From Bacteroidales bacterium (GTDB taxonomy: Bacteria; Bacteroidota; Bacteroidia; Bacteroidales; Bacteroidaceae), in contig JAUMXY010000004.1 of the NCBI GenBank assembly GCA_030528885.1, positions 17,023 to 81,022 of the forward strand: a DNA stretch of 64,000 bases, read 5' to 3'. The position numbers and the translations under genes were made by a program. The notes beneath the pieces were generated by a model. It searched no databases and was not told the DNA's origin. It saw only the letters and a program-made list of their open reading frames with translations. Below are positions 52,572 through 62,237 of the stretch, piece by piece (the first letter of the stretch is position 1; the number at the start of each line of letters is the position of its first letter).

Positions 52572-53027
52572 TTAGTTGTATATTTTACTTCTGGAACTTC
52601 CCAATAGTATAAAATTTTGCTTGTCTTCCTGAAGGCGTAGAAAGTCAGCTCCGCTATTGTAGGAAGTAACGGATGATATTATTTTATATATTTGTTTGTC
52701 AAATGTAGATTGGGTTGCAGGTTGTTTTTTTACAGTCATTGAAATTGTCTGTTTTTTCCCATTAGCAGACCATGTACCTGAAAAATGAACCCCTTCAGAC
52801 AGGACTCCTGTGAATGTTCCAGCAGAAAAGCTAATGAAATAAGCATTCTCGCCGGCATCAGTATAAAAGTTTTTGATTTCGCTATTTAATTTCATGCCGT
52901 TGATGGTTGCTCCATTCATATACCAGGTTCTGCCAACGAGAATGTCTTCAATATCATCTTCGTTGCTGCAAGCGGTAATGCTGGTTAGGAGAACCAGGAG
53001 GAAAGAAAGTTTTTTTATAATACTCAT
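52572..53027 (-). CDS. DUF4847-like lipoprotein
   Basis: 151 residues. Signal MSIIKKLSFLLVLLTSITAC with the lipobox Cys then SNEDD. The mature part is beta-rich, with GRTWYMNGATINGMKL and GVHFSGTWSANGKK, suggesting a small lipocalin-like barrel. It resembles a Bacteroidales family often placed beside the deaminase and M3 peptidase (DUF4847, from memory). Function unknown. It sits 11 bp after the M3 peptidase stop, inside the operon. Confidence 0.7.
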   Translation of the reverse strand: MSIIKKLSFLLVLLTSITACSNEDDIEDILVGRTWYMNGATINGMKLNSEIKNFYTDAGENAYFISFSAGTFTGVLSEGVHFSGTWSANGKKQTISMTVKKQPATQSTFDKQIYKIISSVTSYNSGADFLRLQEDKQNFILLGSSRSKIYN

Positions 53028-53038
53028 TTTTGACTGAA

Positions 53039-55105
53039 TTACTGAGTTTGGCTGATTCCGTTGCGTAGCAGCAGGGCATCGATAGTTGGTTCCTGCCCGC
53101 GAAAACGTTTGTATAGTTGCATCGGGTGTTCTGTTCCTCCCTTTGAGAGGATGTTATCACGGAAGTTCTGAGCTGTTTCTTGGTTGAAAATACCTTTCTG
53201 TTTGAAAAGTGAAAAAGCGTCAGCGTCAAGCACTTCGGCCCACTTGTAGCTGTAATAACCAGCAGAATACCCTCCCGCCATGATATGTGAGAATTGTGTC
53301 GTCATGCATGTCCCTTCTACCTCAGGGAGCAGCATTGCCTGCTTCCAAGCTTGACGTTCAAAGGAAATTAAATCCGTTTTGAACTCATCTGTAAGTGTAT
53401 AGAATGCCATATCCAGTAGTCCGAAACTAACTTGTCTCATGCATGCATAAGCGGCATTGAAGTTGCGGCTTTGGATAATGCGGTCGATGAGTTCCTGAGG
53501 AATTTTTTCACCAGTTTGATAATGTACAGCGAATGTGTTAAGGAAATCTTTTTCTGTGGCAAAGTTCTCCATGAATTGTGAAGGGAGTTCAACAAAGTCC
53601 CAGTACACATTTGTTCCAGAGAGGGAACGATAAGTCGTATTTGCAAAGATGCCATGTAGAGAATGGCCAAACTCGTGCAGGAATGTTTCCACTTCTCCAA
53701 GTGTAAGTAGAGCTGGTTTGTTTTCTGTGGGCTTAGAAAAATTCATAACAATAGACACCTGTGGACGGGAGTTTTCCCCATCTCTGTTTCTCCATTGTTC
53801 TTTGAACGCGGTCATCCAAGCACCAGCTTTTTTTGAAGCTCGTGGGTGAAAATCGCAATAGAAAAGAGCAAGGAAAGACCCATCTTTGTCTATGACCTCA
53901 TATACTTCTACATCGGGATGGTAAACAGGAACATCGGTCTTTTTTCTAAAGGTGATGCCGTAAAGTTTGGTTGCCAAACCAAAAACCCCTTCTTTAACTT
54001 TAGATAGCTGAAAATAAGGGCGTAGCATCTCGCTGTTTATGTTGAACTTGCTCTCTTTAAGCTTATTGGAGTAGTATGAGAAATCCCAAGGCATGAAACG
54101 TCTGGAATCGTCAGCAGAGAGGGCAGAGGGGAAAATCCCGTTGTCTTTATAATAAAGCTCTTCAACGGCTTGTACCTCAGTCCTTGCTGTGGGCATATAA
54201 GCATCTATAAGGCTATATAGCAGATTGTATACTTTCGTTGGATTTTCAGCCATACGTTGTAACAAGGCGTACTCTGCATAAGTATTGAAACCCAGAATCT
54301 GTGCAAGTTCACGGTGTAAATTTACAATTTTCTCAACAATGAGCATATTGCTGTTCCCATTGTCGTGGGTGCCCATTGTGTTATATGCCATATACATCTT
54401 CTGCCTCAAATCACGCCGAGAAGAGTAGGTGAGGAACGGAATATAGGAGGGAGCTTGTAGTGTGAAAACATATCCATCCATATTTCTTTCCTTTGCTGTT
54501 TCCTTGGCTAAGTCGATGGAACTTTCAGGCAGACCTTCTAATTCGACAGGATTGGTTATATGTAAAAAGAAATCGTTGGTGTCCTTCAGCTTGTTTTGTG
54601 AAAACTGCAAAGAAAGGACGCTTAATTCTGCTGTTATTTCTCGGAATCGCTTTTTCTGTTCATTGGGGAGATTTGCTCCATGACGAATGAAACTGTCATA
54701 GCAATTGTTCAGAAGCGTGGTTTGTTCTTCGTTGAGATCTGAAAACTTGCATGCTGCATGCGTTTCGTAAACTTTTTTGACCCTATTAAATAACCTTTCG
54801 TTGAACTTGATATTATTTGAATGCTCTGAAAGAATTGGGGATACTTTTTGTGCCAGCTCATCTAAAAAATCGTTTGTCTCTGCACTGAGCAGATTGAAAA
54901 AGACATTGGTCACTTTCCCAAGAAGCTGCCCGCTTTGTTCTAAAGCCTCTATTGTATTGCTGAATGTTGGCGTTTCTGGATTGTCGACAATAGCAGCAAT
55001 TTCTTTTTCCTCTTCTTCAATTCCTTTCAATATCGCAGGTTCATAGTCAGATTCTGCGATTTTATCAAAAGGTATATAATTATATGTTGTATAAAACGGA
55101 TTCAT
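53039..55105 (-). CDS. M3-family zinc metallopeptidase (Dcp/oligopeptidase A-like)
   Basis: 688 residues without signal peptide. Zinc site HEFGHSLH in ETFLHEFGHSLHGIFAN, with the third ligand Glu shortly after (WDFVELPSQFMENF). GGYSAGYYSYKWAEVLDAD is the typical M3 substrate-binding segment. It is a cytoplasmic dipeptidyl carboxypeptidase or oligopeptidase for peptide turnover. The preceding Crp-like regulator ends 16 bp upstream. Confidence 0.94.
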   Translation of the reverse strand: MNPFYTTYNYIPFDKIAESDYEPAILKGIEEEEKEIAAIVDNPETPTFSNTIEALEQSGQLLGKVTNVFFNLLSAETNDFLDELAQKVSPILSEHSNNIKFNERLFNRVKKVYETHAACKFSDLNEEQTTLLNNCYDSFIRHGANLPNEQKKRFREITAELSVLSLQFSQNKLKDTNDFFLHITNPVELEGLPESSIDLAKETAKERNMDGYVFTLQAPSYIPFLTYSSRRDLRQKMYMAYNTMGTHDNGNSNMLIVEKIVNLHRELAQILGFNTYAEYALLQRMAENPTKVYNLLYSLIDAYMPTARTEVQAVEELYYKDNGIFPSALSADDSRRFMPWDFSYYSNKLKESKFNINSEMLRPYFQLSKVKEGVFGLATKLYGITFRKKTDVPVYHPDVEVYEVIDKDGSFLALFYCDFHPRASKKAGAWMTAFKEQWRNRDGENSRPQVSIVMNFSKPTENKPALLTLGEVETFLHEFGHSLHGIFANTTYRSLSGTNVYWDFVELPSQFMENFATEKDFLNTFAVHYQTGEKIPQELIDRIIQSRNFNAAYACMRQVSFGLLDMAFYTLTDEFKTDLISFERQAWKQAMLLPEVEGTCMTTQFSHIMAGGYSAGYYSYKWAEVLDADAFSLFKQKGIFNQETAQNFRDNILSKGGTEHPMQLYKRFRGQEPTIDALLLRNGISQTQ

Positions 55106-55121
55106 TACTATGTTCTTTATA

Positions 55122-55787
55122 TCAATATAAATCTTTAATATTCTTTATTGTGAGCATGTTACGCTGTAAAATAATCAGCCCTTCCTTTTGCATTATATTT
55201 AAGGCTTTGGATACATTGAGTCGGGTTTCATGAATGATTTTCGCCATATCTGTCATTTTAATATGCACCTCTTTGCCTCCTTTGGGAATAGATGAATATG
55301 AGAGTAAAAACTTTACAATTTTGTTTTTTACAGTATCTTCAGGATAGTCGCATAATAATCTTTGAGTCTGTTGGTATCGATTGCATACAATATTTAGCAG
55401 GTTGATTTTAATAATATTGTTGCTCATTAAATATTTTAAAACCATGGGCTTCTCGATGGTTAGTGTACACCCATCTGTTGTAAAAATATATGAACGTGAA
55501 TATTTCTGGAACATGCCAAACATATTATAAGGCTCGATTACACCTGTTTGTGGCAGTTTCTCGGAAAAGGTGAAACGTCCTTGAGAATCTCTGTATTCTG
55601 AAGCAATCTCTCCATTAATGATGTATATAAGTCCTTTGCATGCGTCTCCTTGAATGACAAACTCATCACCTGCTTGATAATTGACAAAGTCCAATCGTAT
55701 GTGCGACAACACTTCAGATATTTCATTGGTGGTGAGCCCCTGAAATAAAGGAAGTTGTAATATCTTTTCAAACATTGTCAATTCCAT
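55122..55787 (-). CDS. Crp/Fnr-family transcriptional regulator
   Basis: 221 residues: cyclic-nucleotide-binding-like beta roll (about 10-130, YQAGDEFVIQGDACKGLIYI) and a C-terminal winged helix (about 150-215) with MTDMAKIIHETRLNVSKALNIM as the recognition helix-turn-helix. No cysteine cluster for an Fnr iron-sulfur centre and no clear cAMP-binding Arg/Ser pair, so the ligand is unknown. It follows ApbE by 5 bp and precedes the M3 peptidase. Confidence 0.88.
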   Translation of the reverse strand: MELTMFEKILQLPLFQGLTTNEISEVLSHIRLDFVNYQAGDEFVIQGDACKGLIYIINGEIASEYRDSQGRFTFSEKLPQTGVIEPYNMFGMFQKYSRSYIFTTDGCTLTIEKPMVLKYLMSNNIIKINLLNIVCNRYQQTQRLLCDYPEDTVKNKIVKFLLSYSSIPKGGKEVHIKMTDMAKIIHETRLNVSKALNIMQKEGLIILQRNMLTIKNIKDLY

Positions 55788-55792
55788 TTCTG

Positions 55793-56920
55793 CTATTGTT
55801 GAATTAAACTGCTTAGATTATCTGTATACCATTTCTGGGAGTGTCCATTATCATCTGTATAGATGAAGAAGGCCTTCAACTCTTTTTCTTTTTCCAAAAT
55901 CTTTTTTGACTCCTCGAGGCCTAGCACCATAAAGGCGGTAGCATACGCATCTGCTGTTGCGCAATTCTTGGCCAAAACCGTGGAGGAAAGAATGTTGTGC
56001 TGAATTGGATAACCCGTTCTCGGGTCTATAGTGTGTGCATATTTTTTACCGTCTTTCTCATAGAAATTGCGATAATTCCCAGATGTAGCCATAGATATTT
56101 GAGTTACTTCTAGGATTTGTTCTATTTCATTATTGGTGTTGGTGGGGTCATCTTGAGGAACGTTTATGCCAATTTTCCATAGCTTTCCTTGAGGGTTATA
56201 CCCTCTCACACGAACCTCTCCTCCAATTTCTACCATATAGTTTTTAATTCCTTGGCTTTCAAGGAACTCTCCTGCTGCATCCACTCCATAACCTTTAGCT
56301 ATAGCGCTACAATCCAACATTGTTTCAGGATGTTTTTTTTGAATGAAACCATCTACAAGTTCTACTTTTTTAAAACCGATAAATGGTAATAAGCTATCCA
56401 CCTTTGCGGCGTTGACATTTTCTATATTCTTAAAACCGAATCCCCACAAGTTCACAAGAGGAGCTACAGTAATGTCAAAAGCGCCATTCGTGACGGATGA
56501 TATATGTTTGGCAAGTACAAAGACTTCTGTGAACATAGAGTCAACAGCCATATTGGTATTGTCATTTATAGCTGTTATGATGGATTGTTTGTTGAATGGA
56601 GAAAGAGAGTGGTCCACTTGTCTTAATGTGGCATTAATGCCTTCTTTAAGATTAACTGGAGATTGATAAGTTATGTGGTAGAATGTACCGAATATACTCC
56701 CTTCGTCTTTTTGTATATCATTTACTTCCCATTTATACAGGGCTGGCTGCGCTTCCCCCTGTTCCTTATTGTTTGTTCTGAATATGTATATTGTTCCAAC
56801 AATTAACAATATCAATAAAGGCCACCCCCACCATCTTATTTTATGTGGCGCATATGGGTCAAACGGCTTGGAAGTTTGTTTCTCCTTGCTATTATTCGTT
56901 TTGTTTGATTTATTCTCCAT
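55793..56920 (-). CDS. apbE: FAD:protein FMN transferase (ApbE)
   Basis: 375 residues. Cytoplasmic N-tail, membrane anchor WWGWPLLILLIVGTIYIF (about 30-47), then the periplasmic ApbE domain. Motifs: FGTFYHITY, DCSAIAKGYGVD, YMVEIGGEVRVRG, and HTIDPRTGYPI, which binds FAD and Mg. It attaches FMN covalently to Thr residues of membrane redox proteins such as Nqr or Rnf subunits, none of which are in this window. The start overlaps the upstream gene by 11 bp (ATGGAGAATAA). Confidence 0.94.
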   Translation of the reverse strand: MENKSNKTNNSKEKQTSKPFDPYAPHKIRWWGWPLLILLIVGTIYIFRTNNKEQGEAQPALYKWEVNDIQKDEGSIFGTFYHITYQSPVNLKEGINATLRQVDHSLSPFNKQSIITAINDNTNMAVDSMFTEVFVLAKHISSVTNGAFDITVAPLVNLWGFGFKNIENVNAAKVDSLLPFIGFKKVELVDGFIQKKHPETMLDCSAIAKGYGVDAAGEFLESQGIKNYMVEIGGEVRVRGYNPQGKLWKIGINVPQDDPTNTNNEIEQILEVTQISMATSGNYRNFYEKDGKKYAHTIDPRTGYPIQHNILSSTVLAKNCATADAYATAFMVLGLEESKKILEKEKELKAFFIYTDDNGHSQKWYTDNLSSLIQQ

Positions 56921-57791
56921 CTTCTATTGCTTTTTCAGAATCGTACATTGTTTCTTTGTTGTTGAAATCTGTCTGGAAAGTGTTAGTGTCTTCTGTTTGT
57001 TTCTGGGGAATGTCTCTTAATTCCATATTCACCCCTTTTTTATGACTTTTTTTCATTCCCCAATTTAAATCGAATATGAGGCTGTATGTTCCTCCCCAGC
57101 ATGTGGAATTTGTTGTGTATCCATAACCTGGTATGCAGCTGGGTTTCGCTAGTTTGTTGTTTGTTGAAGACAGTTCGCTTTTATATCTGACAGCCCAGCC
57201 CATATGAAAGTTCTTATAAATCTTTACTTCTATGCCGACGACCAACTCTAACCAATGGCTGGTGCAGTCAAGTCCTTTATAATTAAAGGATTCACTTCCT
57301 CCCCATATAGGATCGGACATCGCAGGACCTGCAATGTCGTATTTGTATTTGGACAATCCGTATCTGGCTCCAATGTAAAACCTGTTTTCTTGAAACTTGT
57401 TGGTTAGCATATTTATATCAAGTCCCAAACGCGCATATGGCGCCTTAGTCTTATATGAAATTTGTGTGTTGAAATCTGTTTTTTCACAGATGCCATAACC
57501 TGCTTCTATAATGGGAAAAAATGTGTTTTTAAGATTAAGCCGAAGTGCAGCTTCTGCTGTTCCATAATCAGAAAGGCAATATGCAATAGGACCATAGGCG
57601 TCTAAAGAAAGAGTAAATCCTTGGAAAAAGACTAGGTGCTCTTTCTTTTCTTCGATAGCGATATATTGGGTGGGTTTGGGCTTTTCGCCAGGCATTAATG
57701 GTTGAGTTCCAGACTCTTGGGCTGGTAATTTTGCCCATGGAAACAAAACCGTTAATAAAATGATAATATGTATGTTTGGTTTCTTCTTCAT
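56910..57791 (-). CDS. DUF6048-like outer-membrane beta-barrel protein
   Basis: 293 residues with a signal peptide (ending LPAQES). The body consists of alternating amphipathic strands ending in aromatic residues (YGICEKTDFNTQISYKTKAP, FYIGARYGLSKYKYDI), typical of an 8-10 strand outer-membrane barrel. It resembles the Bacteroidales DUF6048 family, usually paired with the small lipoprotein encoded next (DUF6452); that naming is from memory. The C-terminal tail is hydrophilic. Function unknown. Confidence 0.75.
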   Translation of the reverse strand: MKKKPNIHIIILLTVLFPWAKLPAQESGTQPLMPGEKPKPTQYIAIEEKKEHLVFFQGFTLSLDAYGPIAYCLSDYGTAEAALRLNLKNTFFPIIEAGYGICEKTDFNTQISYKTKAPYARLGLDINMLTNKFQENRFYIGARYGLSKYKYDIAGPAMSDPIWGGSESFNYKGLDCTSHWLELVVGIEVKIYKNFHMGWAVRYKSELSSTNNKLAKPSCIPGYGYTTNSTCWGGTYSLIFDLNWGMKKSHKKGVNMELRDIPQKQTEDTNTFQTDFNNKETMYDSEKAIEDGE

Positions 57792-57839
57792 CTAGGATGA
57801 TCTTGCTTTTACAAAAACAGCAATATATGTTTATGTTTT

Positions 57840-58436
57840 CTATTCTGCAATTCCTGTGAAATATATTTTAATATTTTCATTTCCTTCATAATTGACTTTG
57901 GAATTGCTTATCTCAATATGGTCAATTGCTGCCTCCGTTGAAGATGCTGATTCTAAAGTGTGAAAGCGATATGTACCACATTCAGGTAATTCAACATAAG
58001 GGTAGCTTGTATGCGTTATCTTGATAGTGTCTTTTAGAGAAATCTTTCTATATGAGAAAATCAAGGTGTCAACACTATTGAAAAAACTCATGGGTAATTG
58101 TATGGTGGATACGTCATGAATCTTGTTCATTAAAACAGTATCTCTCCTGTGTTGTGCCTTAGTTTCTGAATACCCTAATTTTATGAGAGAGCTATCTTGA
58201 AACTCTTTAATGATGTTCGGATTACCTAGTTTACGATAGGTATAAATAGTCTTGTATCCAGGCATAAGGGTTGTAATTGTTATTGTATCTCCATACGAGA
58301 TGGGGGTTCCTTCTGAATCATAGAAGCCATAATTGCAAGTGACAGCATTATCCAATGGGCAATTGTTGGAATAACAACTACCCAACACTAAAGAAATGGC
58401 ACTTGCCAATATATGGGCTTTATAAAAGCGTTTCAT
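57840..58436 (-). CDS. DUF6452-like lipoprotein
   Basis: 198 residues. Signal MKRFYKAHILASAISLVLGS followed by lipobox Cys in GSCYSNN. The mature protein begins CPLDNAVTCNYGFYDSEGTP and is predicted beta-rich. It matches the Bacteroidales DUF6452 family as I remember it, a partner of the neighbouring barrel protein; both probably form an envelope unit. Function unknown. Confidence 0.72.
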   Translation of the reverse strand: MKRFYKAHILASAISLVLGSCYSNNCPLDNAVTCNYGFYDSEGTPISYGDTITITTLMPGYKTIYTYRKLGNPNIIKEFQDSSLIKLGYSETKAQHRRDTVLMNKIHDVSTIQLPMSFFNSVDTLIFSYRKISLKDTIKITHTSYPYVELPECGTYRFHTLESASSTEAAIDHIEISNSKVNYEGNENIKIYFTGIAE

Positions 58437-58458
58437 TGTTAATGCCTAATTCTCAATT

Positions 58459-59418
58459 TTATATTTCTTTTTCCACCTGGTACTTGTTCCTTTCTTGGCT
58501 GTTTCGGCTAATAAGGTCACCCGTGAATCCCGCAACGAATAGTTGGGTTCCAAGAATCATGGTTGTCAATGATATATAGAAGTATGGACTATCTGTGACT
58601 AATGCATGTGGCTGGTTATTATATAAAGCAATGAGTTTAGCTGCTCCAACGCATATGACCGCTATAAAGCCAATGATAAACATTACTGTCCCTATGAAAC
58701 CAAACATGTGCATTGGCTTCATGCCGAAACTGCCAATAAACCAAAGGCTTATCAGATCCAGATATCCATTCACAAAACGATTCCATCCCATAAATTTACT
58801 GACGCCATGCTGCCTGGCTTGATGACGGACAGGCTTTTCGCCTATTTTGTTGAAACCTGCATTTTTTGCGAGGTAGGGGATAAACCTGTGCATCTCTCCA
58901 TATACTTCTATATGTTTCACGACATCTTTGCGATAGGCTTTTAACCCGCAATTGAAGTCATGTAAATTATGAATTCCGCTTACCATACGGGTAGTGGCAT
59001 TAAAAAGTTTGGTCGGGATTGTTTTTGATAGAGGGTCCCCCTTCCTTCTATTCATCTTGAATCCGCTCACGAGGTCGTAGCCGTCAACCTTTATCATATT
59101 GTATAGTTCAGGGATTTCATCAGGACTGTCTTGTAGGTCCGCATCCATTGTGATGACTACATCGCCTTGGGCTCTCTCGAAACCATGGTACAAAGCAGGG
59201 CTTTTACCATAGTTACGGCGGAATTTTATTCCATGTACTTCTGTGTGAGTCTTGCTTAACCTCTCAATGACATCCCATGATTGGTCTGTGCTGCCATCAT
59301 TAACGAAAATGATTTCATAAGAAAATCCATTAGTGTCCATGACACGCTTTATCCATTCATGAAGTTCTGCGATGGATTCCTCTTCGTTGTACAGAGGTAC
59401 TACTACTGAAATGTCCAT
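58459..59418 (-). CDS. GT2-family glycosyltransferase (DPM1/ArnC-like) with membrane anchor
   Basis: 319 residues. GT-A domain MDISVVVPLYNEEESIAELH, nucleotide/metal motif TMDADLQDSPDEIP and DFNCGLKAYRKDVV, then two C-terminal membrane helices (about 235-258 and 270-295) as in undecaprenyl-phosphate sugar transferases. It probably transfers a sugar from a nucleotide donor to a polyprenyl phosphate at the inner membrane. It follows the DUF4199 protein by 10 bp. Confidence 0.92.
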   Translation of the reverse strand: MDISVVVPLYNEEESIAELHEWIKRVMDTNGFSYEIIFVNDGSTDQSWDVIERLSKTHTEVHGIKFRRNYGKSPALYHGFERAQGDVVITMDADLQDSPDEIPELYNMIKVDGYDLVSGFKMNRRKGDPLSKTIPTKLFNATTRMVSGIHNLHDFNCGLKAYRKDVVKHIEVYGEMHRFIPYLAKNAGFNKIGEKPVRHQARQHGVSKFMGWNRFVNGYLDLISLWFIGSFGMKPMHMFGFIGTVMFIIGFIAVICVGAAKLIALYNNQPHALVTDSPYFYISLTTMILGTQLFVAGFTGDLISRNSQERNKYQVEKEI

Positions 59419-59428
59419 TCTAATATTC

Positions 59429-59989
59429 TTATTTATTGAGTTTCTTTAGATTATATGATGCGAAAAATGCCACGACAAATGACATGATACTACCGAATAC
59501 GAAATTGTTGTTGAATATCCCAAGTGTCTTCTCAAAAGTGGACATCTGGTTTACGTCCTTCAGAATAGCAATCATTTGTGAATATTGTTCATCCATGCCC
59601 ATTTGTTGATAGGCGGCTTTTAATTCTGGCATTTTAATCATGTTGTGTAGCTGTTCAAACAATGTGCCATCATCGAGGAATTGGAAGTATGCGAAAACAA
59701 TAAATCCATTCATCAAGCAAGCGTACATGAACATGGAAAAAGAAAAAAGCAATCCTTGTATATAGCTAAGATTTTCATCAATCATCAATAGCTTTCGGTT
59801 TAGTCGTAAGGCTAAGAGAAAAGGCAAAAAGAAGCTTATGGCGCAGAATAAGAGGCATAATAAAACAAGTAGATTATTGCCAAAGCTGATACCTTCGACA
59901 TAGCAAAGGAACAGCGCTCCCCAGCTGAGCCCGATGAATGTTCCGTATTCCATTGAATACGATTTGTATGCGTGGTTGTTTGTTGCCAT
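59429..59989 (-). CDS. DUF4199 family membrane protein
   Basis: 186 residues with four predicted membrane helices: WGALFLCYVEGISF, LLVLLCLLFCAISFFLPFLL, GLLFSFSMFMYACLMNGF and VFGSIMSFVVAFFASYNL. A cytoplasmic or periplasmic helical loop lies between helices 3 and 4. The arrangement matches the Bacteroidota DUF4199 family, often next to the same GT2 gene. Function unknown. It is the first gene of the long minus-strand run after a -7 box. Confidence 0.8.
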   Translation of the reverse strand: MATNNHAYKSYSMEYGTFIGLSWGALFLCYVEGISFGNNLLVLLCLLFCAISFFLPFLLALRLNRKLLMIDENLSYIQGLLFSFSMFMYACLMNGFIVFAYFQFLDDGTLFEQLHNMIKMPELKAAYQQMGMDEQYSQMIAILKDVNQMSTFEKTLGIFNNNFVFGSIMSFVVAFFASYNLKKLNK

Positions 59990-60038
59990 AAAGTATTTTA
60001 TTATTAAAACAAACAGAAAGCGTTTGCTAATAATGATG

Positions 60039-60046
60039 CAAAGATA
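60039..60046 (-). promoter_or_regulatory. -7 box for the DUF4199-to-cyclo-ligase gene run
   Basis: TATCTTTG on the minus strand about 50 bp before the ATG at 59989. No clear -33 TTG. Confidence 0.55.
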
Positions 60047-60084
60047 CGAAATTAAATTGTTAAATATTGAATGCTAAATGTTAA

Positions 60085-60663
60085 TTAATGTACCTTGTCG
60101 GAATTTTTCAGAATAAATTCTTTCCATGAACTGCATTTGTTTTCTGTTTTAGGTTTTCCCTGTTGTATGAAATGGCAATATGCAGCCCCTAATGCGTCTG
60201 TTGCATCGAATTGGATATCCATTTCTTCTTTGCTGATTTTTAACATTCTTTGTAGCATTCCAGCCACTTGTTCTTTTGATGCGTTACCATTGCCGGTAAT
60301 GGCCATTTTTATTTTTTTGGGTTCATATTCTGTAATGGGAATATCTCGCATGATAGCTGCTGTTATAGCAACTCCTTGTGCTCGTCCAAGTTTTAGCATT
60401 GATTGTACATTTTTGCCGAAAAAAGGGGCTTCAATAGCCATTTCATCTGGTTTGTAAGCATCAATGATTCCTGTAATTCTTTCGAATATTTTACCTAAAC
60501 GGAGATAGTGGCTTTCATATTTTTTCAGTTCTATTACTCCCATCGCAATGAGTTCAGCCTTGTTCCCAACAATGCGTAGTATACCATACCCCATCACATT
60601 GGTGCCAGGGTCGACTCCAACGATGATTTTTTCTAAATTGGAATTAGTTGATGCCATATTCAC
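60085..60663 (-). CDS. ruvC: Holliday-junction resolvase RuvC
   Basis: 192 residues. Catalytic acids: Asp in [13 protein letters not shown], Glu in [11 protein letters not shown], and Asp residues in [14 protein letters not shown]. It cleaves Holliday junctions during recombinational repair. The start may be the ATG at 60663 or one two codons in. It follows DUF4286 by 16 bp. Confidence 0.95.
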   Translation of the reverse strand: MNMASTNSNLEKIIVGVDPGTNVMGYGILRIVGNKAELIAMGVIELKKYESHYLRLGKIFERITGIIDAYKPDEMAIEAPFFGKNVQSMLKLGRAQGVAITAAIMRDIPITEYEPKKIKMAITGNGNASKEQVAGMLQRMLKISKEEMDIQFDATDALGAAYCHFIQQGKPKTENKCSSWKEFILKNSDKVH

Positions 60664-60679
60664 ATGATGTATGATAATC

Positions 60680-60991
60680 TCATTCTATAACTTCCATTAT
60701 AGTGGGGAATCCAACAACATTGTTCTTGAATAACTCGAGAAGTTCATCATTAAGTTTTTTACCCTCAGTCGAATACCATTGATGTATGTGGGCAATGCTT
60801 TCTGCTTCAAATTGTACAGAGAAACATTCTGATTCATTGTCGTGATGCGATAAAATTCGGCTCATTCGTACATTCTTCATTACCCCAGATTTTTGGGCTT
60901 CTGGAATGTATTTTTCATGTAAGTAGATGACGAGATTTTGTGCGTCATTTATGTTGGTTTGAAATGTGGTGTTATAAATGAACATAAACAA
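60680..60991 (-). CDS. DUF4286 family protein
   Basis: 103 residues, [20 protein letters not shown] with the family pattern IYNTTFQ and [16 protein letters not shown]; the fold is probably a small ferredoxin-like alpha/beta domain. It commonly neighbours ruvC in Bacteroidota. Function unknown. An ATG two codons later (60985) is equally possible. Confidence 0.8.
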   Translation of the reverse strand: MFMFIYNTTFQTNINDAQNLVIYLHEKYIPEAQKSGVMKNVRMSRILSHHDNESECFSVQFEAESIAHIHQWYSTEGKKLNDELLELFKNNVVGFPTIMEVIE

Positions 60992-61081
60992 AGATTATAA
61001 TTTACAAATTACGATGTACTATGTATGAGGTTGTCTGTTCGACATTCAAGGTCTCTTACATTGTACATCGTAGTTCTTTTG

Positions 61082-61154
<73 letters not shown>

Positions 61155-61197
61155 AAGGAAAAACCTTTGATAAAGACATTTTTATTAAAATGCGGTG

Positions 61198-61205
61198 CAA
61201 AGGTA
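61198..61205 (-). promoter_or_regulatory. -7 box for tRNA-Thr
   Basis: TACCTTTG on the minus strand, 43 bp before the mature 5' end. Confidence 0.6.
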
Positions 61206-61249
61206 ATACTTTTTTTTGTTATAAAGGTAACTTTTATCTAAATGTTTCT

Positions 61250-61257
61250 TAAATTTG
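61250..61257 (+). promoter_or_regulatory. -7 box for the NUC1 nuclease gene
   Basis: TAAATTTG, 35 bp before the ATG at 61293; it lies inside an apparent longer frame, favouring the downstream start. A good purine-rich ribosome site AGAAGGAGAAGG precedes that ATG. Confidence 0.5.
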
Positions 61258-61292
61258 CATATAATACAGCTTTAAAAGAAGGAGAAGGAAAA

Positions 61293-62237
61293 ATGTCACA
61301 GAAAAAGACCCCGAAAAAAATTTTGCTTATCTGTATGATGCTATGCTTAGCAGTTATAGGGATGAACTATTTATGGAGTTGTACTTTTGGAACAGACCGA
61401 TTGCCTACAGGGAAAAACTCTGGAGATGATAAAGTAAACGGCATTGTTCAAAAGTCTCATTCCTTGGTTAAAGACAAAGAGAATACAAAGGACGAAATGC
61501 GGTTGTTGAGCAATGAGTACAGGTCTCAAGATTCTGATATTAAAAACCTTGAGCAGCCAGCAGAATTGACATCCCAAAATGAAAAGATTTTGGTCAAGTC
61601 CCAATTTGTTGTTTCTTATAATATGGAAAAATTGTGTCCAAACTATGTTTGTTGGAGTCTTACGCCAGAAAGGTTGAATGGTAAAGTTCAACGTTCTGAT
61701 AAGTTTCATGCTGATTTCTCCATTGATGAGTTTCAGAGAGTTGATTATTTTGACTTTAATGGTTCTGGATATGATCGTGGGCATATGTGCCCAGCAGGAG
61801 ACAATAAGAACAGCGAAGAAGCGATGCTTGAATCTTTTGCCATGACAAATATTTGCCCACAAAACCACAGCTTAAATATGGATTTGTGGAACGATTTGGA
61901 AAAGCAGTGCCGTTCATGGGTGAGAAAGTATGGCACTTTGTACATTTGTTGTGGCCCCATTTTCGACAAGAAAACGTCAAAGACGATTGGTAGGCGTAAA
62001 AAAGTAAAGATTGCAGTGCCTGATCGTTTTTTCAAAGTTATACTCACATTAGAGGATACTCCGAAAGCGGTAGGTTTTATTTATCCCAATCGTTCGTGTG
62101 ATGGAAAGTTCCAAGATTATGCAATGTCTGTAGACGAAGTGGAGAAGCAGGTAAATATGGATTTCTTTTACCAGCTTGATGAAGAACTTGAACAGAGGGT
62201 GGAAAAAGCATTCGATCTTAGCGCATGGGGAATTTAG
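61293..62237 (+). CDS. Membrane-anchored DNA/RNA non-specific endonuclease (NUC1)
   Basis: 314 residues from MSQKKTPKKILLICMMLCLA. An N-terminal membrane segment or signal (about 10-30) is followed by a polar linker of some 80 residues and the NUC1 domain (about 105-310). The active site is GYDRGHMCPAGD with catalytic His; FAMTNICPQNHSLN carries the Mg-binding Asn. It probably degrades extracellular or periplasmic nucleic acid; roles in nutrient uptake or defence are both possible. It is divergent from tRNA-Thr. Confidence 0.9.
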   Translation: MSQKKTPKKILLICMMLCLAVIGMNYLWSCTFGTDRLPTGKNSGDDKVNGIVQKSHSLVKDKENTKDEMRLLSNEYRSQDSDIKNLEQPAELTSQNEKILVKSQFVVSYNMEKLCPNYVCWSLTPERLNGKVQRSDKFHADFSIDEFQRVDYFDFNGSGYDRGHMCPAGDNKNSEEAMLESFAMTNICPQNHSLNMDLWNDLEKQCRSWVRKYGTLYICCGPIFDKKTSKTIGRRKKVKIAVPDRFFKVILTLEDTPKAVGFIYPNRSCDGKFQDYAMSVDEVEKQVNMDFFYQLDEELEQRVEKAFDLSAWGI